Shown in pieces: positions 19,397 to 28,666 of a DNA stretch of 64,000 nt. The notes under the pieces were generated by a model. The model was not told where the DNA came from. It was given only the letters and a program-made list of their open reading frames with translations, and did not search any database. Origin of the DNA: UBA6059 sp965227155. GTDB lineage: Bacteria; Bacteroidota; Bacteroidia; Cytophagales; Cyclobacteriaceae. Location: the NCBI GenBank assembly GCA_965227155.1, contig OZ245731.1, positions 310,001 to 374,000 of the forward strand. Reading direction: 5' to 3'. The translations under genes and the position numbers were made by a program. Each line of letters starts with the position of its first letter. Within the stretch, counting starts at the first letter, position 1.

Positions 19397-20677
19397 TTAA
19401 GGACTATATGATTTTGGCGGTGGCAATACCTCCTCCATTAGGGCGTCTAAATCCCCATCATAGGTTTTTTCTATAGCATTACCTCCGCGGGTTAAGTCTT
19501 TAAAAATTCCCTGATCTACCAAATCCCAAACGGGGTACTTGGCCTTTCCATCCACGATGAACAGTCCAAAATGATTTTCAGACCCTTTATTGTTATGGGC
19601 ATCCTTCCAAGGCTCATCGAAAGCCTCAAAATAGAAGCATGATATACCAGCTTTATCTGTCCATTCGCGCATGTGTTTGTAGTACAAACCTTGCTTGTAC
19701 TCATCGGTAGCTCTTGATCCATCCGGTCCATAATGACCATTGGAAACGGTAGCCCAGCCTGTCTCTCCTATGTGTATCGGCTTGTCAACGCCTACACTTT
19801 TCATGTGGGCTTTCACCGCCTCATATTGTTTCTGTGCAAATGCCTGCGCTCTTGCCATGGCAGCATCCACTTGCTCAATATCACTGAGATCATATTCACT
19901 CTCAGGTACTATCCAAAAATCAGGATTGTAGTGGGAATTATGATATGGATAGGTATGCATGGAAATGTAGTCCACTGCTTTAATCAGTTTTTCCAAATCG
20001 GCTGTATGATAAGTGCTATCACCACCACCCCAGGATGAAAAATCATCGGAGCTTGTTATCCAAAGTGCTTTGGGTAATTTGCCGGATTTTTTTAGTCCCT
20101 GAAGGTATTCCACCCACTTTAGGATGACTTCCGGCTGCACATAATAAGCCGCAGCCCATTTTACCATGGCTTCATTACCGACTGCCAGGACCTTTATGAT
20201 ATCAGGATATTGATTAGCCAATGCCACAGCTCTTCCGATTTCGGCTTCATTCTGCTCACTTTCCTGATTGTGGTCAGGCTCCATGTCAGTCCAGGCATTT
20301 TTACAGTCAATCCAGGCACCCAGCATGACATACATTTCAAATTCAGGATCAGCCTGCTTCAGTTCACTAATAGCTTTTACCACATTACCGGCATGCGGTA
20401 ACTGTACGTTGTAGGTACGCAATACTTTGATGCCCATCGCCGAGAGGATTTTCAAATCCTCTTTCAACTGTGCTAATGTGGGCTGTATGTCTCTGGATTT
20501 TTGTCGGTAGCCTCCGAAAGAAATAGCCGGATAATCCGGATTGCCTAATATATCTTCTGCTGTCAATGGTTTGGTTTTTAATTCTTGTTTTGCTTCGTCT
20601 GCTCTTTTCTGCTCACTACAAGATATCATCACACCCAAAAATAGGACAGAAACAGTTATTAATATTTTGCTATACAT
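19397..20677 (-). CDS. GH17 glucanase lipoprotein
   Basis: 426 residues. Lipobox VMISC (Cys20), a short spacer, then a GH17 barrel from about residue 48: SFGGYR, IKVLRTYNVQ, acid/base Glu169 in LAVGNEAMV, YISMHTYPYHN, nucleophile Glu305 in IHIGETGWATV, and YFEAFDEPWKD near the end. It should cut beta-1,3-glucan chains outside the cytoplasm. It differs clearly from the two cytosolic GH17 domains of the operon, so it is not a recent copy of them. Confidence 0.88.
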   Translation of the reverse strand: MYSKILITVSVLFLGVMISCSEQKRADEAKQELKTKPLTAEDILGNPDYPAISFGGYRQKSRDIQPTLAQLKEDLKILSAMGIKVLRTYNVQLPHAGNVVKAISELKQADPEFEMYVMLGAWIDCKNAWTDMEPDHNQESEQNEAEIGRAVALANQYPDIIKVLAVGNEAMVKWAAAYYVQPEVILKWVEYLQGLKKSGKLPKALWITSSDDFSSWGGGDSTYHTADLEKLIKAVDYISMHTYPYHNSHYNPDFWIVPESEYDLSDIEQVDAAMARAQAFAQKQYEAVKAHMKSVGVDKPIHIGETGWATVSNGHYGPDGSRATDEYKQGLYYKHMREWTDKAGISCFYFEAFDEPWKDAHNNKGSENHFGLFIVDGKAKYPVWDLVDQGIFKDLTRGGNAIEKTYDGDLDALMEEVLPPPKSYSP

Positions 20678-20747
20678 ACCTGCCTATTTTCAGTGAAACA
20701 ATAAGGAAGAACCATAATGAATGATGCAAACTCATTATCTAAATGTT

Positions 20748-21551
20748 TTAAAAAGTATAGTACCGCACATAATCCACCGTCATAGTTTGTGGAAATGGTG
20801 TATCAGGTGAAGGGAAGCCAACATAGTTGCCCCCAACAGCTACATTTAGAATTATAAATATCTCACCATCGAATACCCATTCACCAGGCACATCAGCCGG
20901 GGTAATACGCTGGTAAAGATTGTCATTCACAAAAAAATCAATGAATCCGGGTCCCCAATCAACAGCAAAAATGTTGAAGTCAGCATCAAAGCGATCATTG
21001 ACCAGAGAAAAGTCATCTGTAACAGCAGCACCTGCTGAATAGCCTGGTCCATGTATGGAGCCGGCGATTTTACTAGGTTCCTGTCCACGGAGCTCCATTA
21101 CATCTATTTCTCCACATTGAGGCCAGCCCACCGTGTTGAAATTACTGCCGAGCATCCAAAATGCAGGCCATATGCCTGGCCCGTAAGGTGTTTTTATCCG
21201 GGCTTCAAAGCGGCCATATGGAAAATCTGCCTTACCTGCTGTGTTGATCCGAGCAGAAGTGAAAGCATTACCATTTCTAATGGCAGTAATGACCAGGTTA
21301 CCATTTCCGTCAAGCGACACGTTAGCCGGGTTGTCGGTGTAGGCTTGAAGCTCTGCATTACCCCAACCATCATTGTTAGGACCCCTGCCCAACTCGATGT
21401 TCCAGTTTGTGGCACTTGGTAAAGCACCCGCCTGCCCATTGAAATCATCCTCCCACACTAGATTATAAGTCCTATCTAACTCTTCGGCAGTATCGCATGA
21501 AATAGCGATCACCGAAAGTATCATTACAAAAAACAGATTTCTTATCATCAT
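20748..21551 (-). CDS. GH16 laminarinase lipoprotein
   Basis: I place the start at 21551, where MMIRNLFFVMILS begins a normal lipoprotein signal with lipobox AISC; an upstream ATG at 21599 would add 16 residues before it and crowd the stop of the preceding gene. The GH16 domain holds LVWEDDFNG, the sugar-binding GIWPAFWML and the catalytic core CGEIDVMEL (nucleophile E, D, acid/base E) followed by GSIHGPGYS. Ends with MTVDYVRYYTF. It is an endo-beta-1,3-glucanase of the laminarinase type by these motifs. Its place directly after the CBM lipoprotein gene suggests they work on the same surface glucan. Confidence 0.9.
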   Translation of the reverse strand: MMIRNLFFVMILSVIAISCDTAEELDRTYNLVWEDDFNGQAGALPSATNWNIELGRGPNNDGWGNAELQAYTDNPANVSLDGNGNLVITAIRNGNAFTSARINTAGKADFPYGRFEARIKTPYGPGIWPAFWMLGSNFNTVGWPQCGEIDVMELRGQEPSKIAGSIHGPGYSAGAAVTDDFSLVNDRFDADFNIFAVDWGPGFIDFFVNDNLYQRITPADVPGEWVFDGEIFIILNVAVGGNYVGFPSPDTPFPQTMTVDYVRYYTF

Positions 21552-21602
21552 ATTAATTCGTTTTCCAGTTTTTAAATGGACACTCAATAAGGTAATCATG
21601 GC

Positions 21603-24600
21603 TTAATTCCTCACTAAGGATACATTATCAATCACAACCACCCCAGTATCAGCACCCATATCAAAGATCACTCTGCTGGTAGCATCTCCAAAGCTATTGC
21701 CAGTCCCATCATCAATGGCACTAAGCGTAAGTGTGAAGGTTTGATTCTCTGAGGTTAGGGTGATTTCTTCTGTATTGGCGAAGAATGGTGCTGCACTTTG
21801 CCCAATACCCACAACCATAGTTCTCGATCCTGTTTCTGGTGAGGTAGAAGCTTCAAAAGTCAGTGTGTAGGAGGCACCAGCCTCAAGTGTAACCAGCTGA
21901 CTCATATTAACATCGAAAGGATTACCAGCAGCACCCACATCAGCAAAGTTGTAGCTGTTGCCGCCTTCGGTTTGAATGTTAAATGCATTACCATACCAAG
22001 AACCATCGCTTCCAGATTCGAAATCTCCATTGGCAACCAGCTCAGTTGGCGTAGGGTCTGGATCAGGATCAGGGTCTGGGTCAGAAGGTGTACTACCACC
22101 TGTGCCAGGGCCAACCAGAGACACATTATCAATAACTACTACCCCGGTAGCAGCCCCCATATCAAATATCACTCTGCTTGTAGCATCGCCAAACTCATTG
22201 CCTGTACCATCATCAATCGCTCTTAGGGTTAGCGTAAACGTCTGATTTTCGGCGGTTAATGTTATTTGCTCAGTATTGGCAAAGAAAGGTGCGGCACTCT
22301 GACCTATTCCAACAATCATGGTCCTAGAGCCTGTTTCAGGTGAGGTTGAAGCCTCAAAAGTTAGGGTGTACTCTTCACCGGGAATGAGGGTAACCAATTG
22401 ACTCAAATTAACATCAAAAGGATTGCCTGCGGCACCAATGTTGGCAAAATTGTAGCTATTGCCACCTTCTGTCTGAATGTTGAAGGCATTACCATACCAT
22501 GAACCATCATTGCCAGCCTCAAAGCCTCCGTTCGTAATCAGTTCCACTTCACTGGAAGCTACTGTAAAGTCGATGCTGTATGTGCTTTGGGTTACCCCAT
22601 CTTCGGCAGTGACTACCACAGTAGTTGTACCTGGTAAACTAGCAGCATCAGTGATGCTAACTGTGGCGCCACTATTGGTAGCTGTTGCTGATACATTGGG
22701 TACCGCTGTAGTACCCTCTGCCAACTCTACTGAGTAACTTAAAGTAGATGCTGAAAAACCAGCTATGGTGGCACCATCTACTTGTAAGTCGCTCAATGTT
22801 GCATCCGCATTTGGTGAGAATACGGTAAAGTTGATTGTATATGTTGCTGTGGTAATGCCATCGGCCGCAGTTACTGTGATGGTAGTAGTACCAGGTAATG
22901 CGGTGGCATCTGAGATTGCTACGGTAGCTTGATCACTGTTGGCATCTGCAGTAACTGCAGGTACATTGACAGTGCCCTGTGGTAATTCGATATCATAGTT
23001 TAGAATAGCTGGATTGAATCCCGCTAATGGTGACCCATCTACCGATATCTGGCTTAATGTAGCATCTGTTGTAAAGTCTGTAAATAATTCAATATCATCA
23101 AAATAGTAGGTGAAATTAGAGGAGCCGTCTCCTACCGTACCATTTTCAAAGATCCATACAAATTTGTCATAGGAGTTACTTGTGTTAATTCCACTGAAGT
23201 CAAAAGTCAACTCTTCCCAGGCGTTACTAACTGTAGTAGTTGCGGTGGCTTCAAAGAAAGCAGCAGGATTACCGCTATTTTCTACCTTCAATAGTACAGG
23301 CACGTTAGCTTTTGGCACCCACACCTTCATGCGGAATGTTTTATCCTGAGAAAAGTCAATTGGGTCTGGTAGGATCAACGAGCTTCCGGCAAAAGGTTCG
23401 CCTGCAAACTTGACCATCTCTGCAACTTTACCACTTGTATTGATACCACTGGGGTCAGGGTTGTCAACTCTTGTTAGAACCCCACCACCGAAGTTTTCAA
23501 AAACATAAGTAATTTCATCTGACTCAAAATTTAAGGGCAGACCTAAAATTTCAGCAAATTCAAATGCAACCGTATAGGTTTGAGTAGTTACGCCGTTTGG
23601 TGCAGTTACCTCGATTGTAGTAGTGCCGGGTATTGCTGTTGCAGGTGAAATCGTCACCTGTGCGTCTTCATTGCCCGGTACAGCAGCAATTGTAGGAACT
23701 GTGGTACTTCCTGTAGGTACTCCAAACTGATAATTCAGAATACCGGAACCAAATCCATTAAGCGGCGTTCCATCAACCGTAATACTTGCTAACGATGCGT
23801 CCTGTGCGGGACTGGTAGCGTAGAAATACACATTATCTACTATGAGGTTGCTGATGGTCTCACTCACAAAAATCAGCTGTGCCAAATTAGCCCTGCTATT
23901 TAAGCCGGCAAACTCATCCAGTCTTATATCCAGGGAAATCCATTCCCCTGAGCCAAAACCTGATCCTTCAAGGCTGAAGAAGCCCTGACCATCATTACCA
24001 CCGCCAAATACATTATCGGGCCCAAAATCACCCAGACCAATATCTAAGGACGCACCATCTGTATCATCAAACGTGAATACATCGAGGTGCAAATGGGTCA
24101 TACTCGACGCATTGACTGTAGGATTCTTGAATTCCGCAATCACAAAATTGAGATCCGAATAGTTGATGATATTATCTCCAGGTGCAACTTCTATCGCACC
24201 GCCTTGTGTGGTAGAGAATTCAAAAAATCCATTCCAGAAATCAACAGGTTCATTTTCATATACATCGCTGAACAATGAAGTGACGATTCTTTCATCCCGC
24301 GTTGGTTCCGGGGCCTTAGTGATAGTTTGAACAGTCAAGGACCCTGAGGCGTCCACGTCACCCATTTTGGCGGTAATAGTTGTAGTTCCTTCTCCAACAA
24401 TCGTAATATTCGAACCTGTTGTGGAAACTACACCCGGAGTTGATGCTTCGTAATCAAAATAAGCTGAGGTAGTGTTTAAAGGCAAATCAACACCATTGGG
24501 CATATTGAAACTTACATTTACACCTGAAACAGCGATTTGCTGACCCGCAAATCCGGCCACAACATCATCTCTGCCGTTTTGAATCTGAGCCTTGGGCTGA

Positions 24601-25265
24601 CCAATAGTGCCTATATTCTCAAATTGCACTTCGTCAAGCCAAAAGGTAAAACCTTTTTTGGTACCTCCTTCAGGGTTCTCAGGGAAGCATTGACCGTCAC
24701 CTGCAGGACAAGTACCTGCCGTTGCGAACCACATCATGCCTTTTTCATTCACCAGTTTGGATGGGTCGGGAATTGGAATGATGAATTGCTTCCAGTTGGT
24801 TGTTAATCTAAGATTAGTGGCTGAGGTTTGATATCGGCTACCGGAATTATTGACGCCAAAACCAAACTCTGCTATAGATGCGGATTCTGAGGCCTTAGCC
24901 CAAAAGGTGAGCGCTGTATATTGAGTCAAGTTTCGGCCATAGCCATCAATTATAAATGTGGCACCTGCAAAGCTGCCACCAGGATCATCGGCATCCGGCA
25001 CATCGATGCGAATTGATGATGTACCTACATAGCCTTCGGTTTGATCTACATCGAATATGTCAGGTTTGGCGCCTCCATCTACGAAAGGGAAAAAGAAATT
25101 GGTTCCTAACCCCACAAAGCTATCATCTACATAAATAGCACCCACATCCGGAAAACTTGCCCGTGGAAGTGCTTCTTCTTCACGCATACAGCCAATAAAA
25201 AGAGTGCTTATAACAAGCCCAAGAACGGCAGTGCTGACTTTACTATATATTCCTAAGTTCTTCAT
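21603..25265 (-). CDS. Large surface lipoprotein with CBM-like and cadherin-like modules
   Basis: 1220 residues with lipobox FIGC (Cys26) and no catalytic domain that I can see. In order: a jelly-roll binding module (about 30-215), an Ig-like domain with SGSLTVQ (about 235-320), a module starting ERIVTSLFSDVYENE that resembles the giant protein's repeats, a cadherin-like beta-sandwich (DASLASITVDG), a CBM11-like module (LPLNFESDEITYVFENFGGG), two more cadherin-like repeats (DATLSQISVDG, DATLSDLQVDG), and two CBM4/9-like modules with NAFNIQTEGGNSYNFA, joined by an Asp-Pro linker. It probably holds glucan at the cell surface, like SusE/F or SGBP proteins. It shares modules with the giant gene at 31642-46393. 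Confidence 0.8.
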   Translation of the reverse strand: MKNLGIYSKVSTAVLGLVISTLFIGCMREEEALPRASFPDVGAIYVDDSFVGLGTNFFFPFVDGGAKPDIFDVDQTEGYVGTSSIRIDVPDADDPGGSFAGATFIIDGYGRNLTQYTALTFWAKASESASIAEFGFGVNNSGSRYQTSATNLRLTTNWKQFIIPIPDPSKLVNEKGMMWFATAGTCPAGDGQCFPENPEGGTKKGFTFWLDEVQFENIGTIGQPKAQIQNGRDDVVAGFAGQQIAVSGVNVSFNMPNGVDLPLNTTSAYFDYEASTPGVVSTTGSNITIVGEGTTTITAKMGDVDASGSLTVQTITKAPEPTRDERIVTSLFSDVYENEPVDFWNGFFEFSTTQGGAIEVAPGDNIINYSDLNFVIAEFKNPTVNASSMTHLHLDVFTFDDTDGASLDIGLGDFGPDNVFGGGNDGQGFFSLEGSGFGSGEWISLDIRLDEFAGLNSRANLAQLIFVSETISNLIVDNVYFYATSPAQDASLASITVDGTPLNGFGSGILNYQFGVPTGSTTVPTIAAVPGNEDAQVTISPATAIPGTTTIEVTAPNGVTTQTYTVAFEFAEILGLPLNFESDEITYVFENFGGGVLTRVDNPDPSGINTSGKVAEMVKFAGEPFAGSSLILPDPIDFSQDKTFRMKVWVPKANVPVLLKVENSGNPAAFFEATATTTVSNAWEELTFDFSGINTSNSYDKFVWIFENGTVGDGSSNFTYYFDDIELFTDFTTDATLSQISVDGSPLAGFNPAILNYDIELPQGTVNVPAVTADANSDQATVAISDATALPGTTTITVTAADGITTATYTINFTVFSPNADATLSDLQVDGATIAGFSASTLSYSVELAEGTTAVPNVSATATNSGATVSITDAASLPGTTTVVVTAEDGVTQSTYSIDFTVASSEVELITNGGFEAGNDGSWYGNAFNIQTEGGNSYNFANIGAAGNPFDVNLSQLVTLIPGEEYTLTFEASTSPETGSRTMIVGIGQSAAPFFANTEQITLTAENQTFTLTLRAIDDGTGNEFGDATSRVIFDMGAATGVVVIDNVSLVGPGTGGSTPSDPDPDPDPDPTPTELVANGDFESGSDGSWYGNAFNIQTEGGNSYNFADVGAAGNPFDVNMSQLVTLEAGASYTLTFEASTSPETGSRTMVVGIGQSAAPFFANTEEITLTSENQTFTLTLSAIDDGTGNSFGDATSRVIFDMGADTGVVVIDNVSLVRN
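21606..22550. repeat. Two near-identical CBM4/9-like module copies
   Basis: The last two modules of the lipoprotein (about 22107-22550 and 21606-22050) are close copies at protein level, with shared words such as YGNAFNIQTEGGNSYNFA and FEASTSPETGSRTM. The intervening linker is built of GATCAG/GTCTGG-type repeats coding for Asp-Pro. This indicates a fairly recent internal duplication. Confidence 0.75.
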
Positions 25266-25280
25266 GTCTCTTTCTAATTA

Positions 25281-28200
25281 TTATTTGCCGATGTTAATAT
25301 GCATGTAGGTTCTAAACTCCCACTCATTGCCATGCCCTACGCCAATTGGCACCATAGCATCCTGATAGAGGTATCGGGGCGAGAATTCATCCAGCGACCG
25401 CCATGTAAATCTTAATCCCATTTGCGTGCTGGGAAGTATAAACCAGTCAGGTTTACCTGCTGTAATGGATACATCAGCCATTATTTGTAAAGGGAAGGTC
25501 AGGTTGAAATCCCTGTGGTAGTCAAAGGGACCCCAATCATTCACTTTTAAATGTGTCATGAGTTTTAACTGCCTGTAAATCAACCGCACATCACCACCAT
25601 ATCGCTCAATTACTCGATCATCGGGGCCATTTGCCTGGCCATTACCGCCATACAGGTTAGCAACAATACCTAATTCAGGATTGACTTTTGAAACGATCCT
25701 GGCGTACACCTCCCAGATGTCCTGGGCCGGCGGTGCTGAAGGAGCTGCTGTTGGCACACGGCTGGTTCCGGGGAAAATGATTGCTGCATCCATATTGGTA
25801 GGCTGATGTCTGTATACATAACCCAGGCTGGCAGCAAATGAAGCATCTTCAGCACGATCATTATCCCACTCATACATCCATGTACCGGGAGTAGGGTCAA
25901 AGGTTAATAAGATTTCACCGGCTGTCATCTCCCGGTTGGCTCTAACCACAAACGGGTCATCTAATATGTTTCGGGCTCTGGCTGGTGCCGGCGCATCAAG
26001 CGGTATGGCATCTACCAGCGGTCTTTGCCAAAGGAAGTTTGGTGCAATCTGCCAGTTACCCATGGTGTATGCCAAACCGGCCAGGAAGTTATTCTGGTTG
26101 CCACTGCCGCTATCCTTCAATCTCCATCCGGTGAAAGTCTGTGTCAAATCAGCACCGCCGCCTGCAACAAGCCCCATAGAGGCGCCTTGTGCGTAGGCAT
26201 TTAAGCGACCCTTTTGATAGGTAACTTTAAACTTACCACCCCAGGTATCGCTACCATTTACCCTATCGGTAAATACTGCAGCTCGACTTCCTTCACCTCT
26301 TACAACCTGAAACTCTCTGTCTACGAGTGGCGAACCACCCCACATACCGCCAACTTCAACACCGATGTGTCCGAATTCTCTTTTTGCATACAGCGTTGCC
26401 CTTCTGGTTCGAGGAACCGGTATCGCTATAGATGAAATGGCCGCACCGGGCTCATCCAGATCCTCATGGAAAATAGCAGCAACATCATATTTGCCGACAT
26501 GCTTGCGATACTTTAATATAATGGCCGGGTTAGCTCCCCACCAAAGTTCCGGGCCAAAGGCAACTTTCAATCCTTCAAATTGCTTCTTTCCCTCTACCTC
26601 AATACCATGTGGAGCAAAACCATTGTAGATATCTATGTTAGGACCATAATTCGCTTCCGGATAAACGCCGAAGAAGTCACCCTCGTACCCCCAATGATAA
26701 TGTCCTGTTCGATAGAAGTACTCCAGGTTAAAGTATTCATGATTCCAGGTAGCTTCTGTTTGGTAAAGTTGTACTCTGTTTGGGGATAAATTGATGTTAC
26801 CAGCAGCACCAGGTGTTGTGGTTACTACGGCCTGATTTAACCCCCTGTTCTCATAGAAAATTTCATTGATCGGATTGACTGGCACATTGCCAAGGATATT
26901 GAACGAGACATTCGCTCTTATACTTTCGTCGGGTTTTGCTTCAAAGCCAACGAAAAATGACTCCATTCTATCAAAGCCTGTTCTGGCCGGAAACTGCTGT
27001 GGGTTAGAGGGATCTTGTACATCTGGGGTAGTGATTAAATTTCCACCAGTAGTAAAAGTGGTCAACTCAGCCCTCAGCTCACTGACTTTCACTTTGGCAC
27101 TTGATCCTCCACCAAGAGCAGCCTTATCTCCTCTTGCCTGAAGCACCGCCTCCATGAGGTTAATTTCTTTGAAATGTTCTTCAATAGTATTCAATGTGGT
27201 GCCCGCAATCAATGGGTTTAACTGATGCACCTCTTTCAATGCATAATAAGCAGCACGTGGATATAAATCGTATAAGCCTCGTGTATTGGTGGGTCCCTTA
27301 GCACAAATGCCAAACCACTCCTCGTTCATGTTATTACTACCTTCCTCAAAGTCTCTGGCATAACCACCATTGGCCCAGGAGGCATTGGTGTCGTGTACAT
27401 CCAGATTTCTGGTCTGGCCGTATTTCCACCAACCATCACTAAACTGGAATGTAAATCCACCGATTGAGTTTCCCGCTTTGCCAACACCATAGGCATTGTC
27501 ATAGATATCCCTCCAGTTGCTGACCATATAATAAGCCTGAGATTCCTGATCTTCGGTGTTTTCTATAGCGTTGAAAGCATCAGCGCCAAACTCTGTAAAC
27601 ATTATTGGCTTACCATAAACTTCTTTTACTTTCTCAAATGCATCACCAAAGGATGCACCGCGGTACATATTAGTACCATAAATATCTACATCAGGACATT
27701 CCTCAGCTACAATCTCAAGAAAAAGCACGTCACCATTACAAATTGCCACCGGATGCGATCCATCTATAGCTTTCATGGCAACCGCAGCGTCATTCATTAA
27801 TTTATACATGGGTCTGCCACGAAGCTCACCCACGGCATTGATCTGCTCCTGGCCTTCTGGAAAGTCCTCAGTTTCAGCGCCGGCCCAGAATAAACCATAG
27901 TTATTCTCATTACCCAACAGATACATTAAGAGGCCGGGCGTATCCTTATACTCCTGTGCCAATGTTGTGATCTCAGACATCAACAGGTTTTTGGTAGCTT
28001 CATCACGATAGTCAGTGACCGCAACCCACGCACCATCTATGGTAAGCCCGTATCTTCCAAATGAGTGATTGAGCATGGTGTAGATACCATACTTCTCATA
28101 TATATACTGTATCCATTTGGGAGGCACACCTGTGTACATCCGTACAGCATTTACCCCCATGTTGCTCAAAAGGGACATTTCTCTATCGAGAGCAGCCTGT

Positions 28201-28409
28201 ATCAGATCATCTGGTTGATTCCAAAGGCTGTAAGAATAGTTTGTGCCGATTGGAAAATAATCCCAGTTCATGCCGTTGATCATGAACTCATCTTTATCTA
28301 CCAATAGCTTCATACCCGCCGCATCACTAACGACCTCTACATCTTGTGTCTGGCCATAGGTCACTGATGTGGTGACAAGGAAAATAAGAAAGGTTAGTAT
28401 TCTTCTCAT
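25281..28409 (-). CDS. TIM-barrel glycosidase fused to a predicted outer-membrane beta-barrel
   Basis: 1042 residues, signal peptide ending VTYGQ (residue 20). Residues 30 to about 400 form a GH2-C/GH5-type TIM barrel: FMINGMNWDYFPIG, GVNAVRMY, acid/base Glu168 in YLLGNENN, nucleophile Glu273 in IMFTEFGADAF. From about residue 490 to the end the sequence changes to alternating amphipathic strands with many Gly, Tyr and Trp turns (RATLYAKREFGHIGVEVGGM, MGNWQIAPNFLWQRP, LMTHLKVNDWGPF) and ends EWEFRTYMHINIGK, as outer-membrane barrels do. The enzyme would thus be tethered to, or feed, a pore. It is the first gene of the operon and may replace a SusC-type importer. The barrel call rests on pattern only. 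Confidence 0.72.
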   Translation of the reverse strand: MRRILTFLIFLVTTSVTYGQTQDVEVVSDAAGMKLLVDKDEFMINGMNWDYFPIGTNYSYSLWNQPDDLIQAALDREMSLLSNMGVNAVRMYTGVPPKWIQYIYEKYGIYTMLNHSFGRYGLTIDGAWVAVTDYRDEATKNLLMSEITTLAQEYKDTPGLLMYLLGNENNYGLFWAGAETEDFPEGQEQINAVGELRGRPMYKLMNDAAVAMKAIDGSHPVAICNGDVLFLEIVAEECPDVDIYGTNMYRGASFGDAFEKVKEVYGKPIMFTEFGADAFNAIENTEDQESQAYYMVSNWRDIYDNAYGVGKAGNSIGGFTFQFSDGWWKYGQTRNLDVHDTNASWANGGYARDFEEGSNNMNEEWFGICAKGPTNTRGLYDLYPRAAYYALKEVHQLNPLIAGTTLNTIEEHFKEINLMEAVLQARGDKAALGGGSSAKVKVSELRAELTTFTTGGNLITTPDVQDPSNPQQFPARTGFDRMESFFVGFEAKPDESIRANVSFNILGNVPVNPINEIFYENRGLNQAVVTTTPGAAGNINLSPNRVQLYQTEATWNHEYFNLEYFYRTGHYHWGYEGDFFGVYPEANYGPNIDIYNGFAPHGIEVEGKKQFEGLKVAFGPELWWGANPAIILKYRKHVGKYDVAAIFHEDLDEPGAAISSIAIPVPRTRRATLYAKREFGHIGVEVGGMWGGSPLVDREFQVVRGEGSRAAVFTDRVNGSDTWGGKFKVTYQKGRLNAYAQGASMGLVAGGGADLTQTFTGWRLKDSGSGNQNNFLAGLAYTMGNWQIAPNFLWQRPLVDAIPLDAPAPARARNILDDPFVVRANREMTAGEILLTFDPTPGTWMYEWDNDRAEDASFAASLGYVYRHQPTNMDAAIIFPGTSRVPTAAPSAPPAQDIWEVYARIVSKVNPELGIVANLYGGNGQANGPDDRVIERYGGDVRLIYRQLKLMTHLKVNDWGPFDYHRDFNLTFPLQIMADVSITAGKPDWFILPSTQMGLRFTWRSLDEFSPRYLYQDAMVPIGVGHGNEWEFRTYMHINIGK

Positions 28410-28487
28410 GATATCTGTATATCAGTTTGGTATCTCTTTTTGAGACATTAATTGTATTTCAATTTATTTGAAAAATTTTTGAAAACA

Positions 28488-28500
28488 GTTCAAAAAGAAC
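28488..28500. promoter_or_regulatory. Candidate operator palindrome before the glucan operon
   Basis: GTTC-AAAAA-GAAC, a 4-5-4 inverted repeat, lies 79 bases upstream of the first operon gene and among several TTGAAAAA/TTTTTGAA words (28467-28500). It could be a binding site for the HTH regulator encoded just upstream, but AT-rich DNA gives such palindromes by chance. Confidence 0.25.
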
Positions 28501-28666
28501 CCTACAATAGATATACAATTATGAAATTGATAAATAGACGAGCTATGTTATCTGTAATAGATTAGCTCTATTAACAATGATTTAACATTTAGGCTGTGTA
28601 TCAATAATCTTTGGAAGATGTACTCCAAATGGGTACTTGTATAGGTGCTGTAGAGGTAAAAATTCA

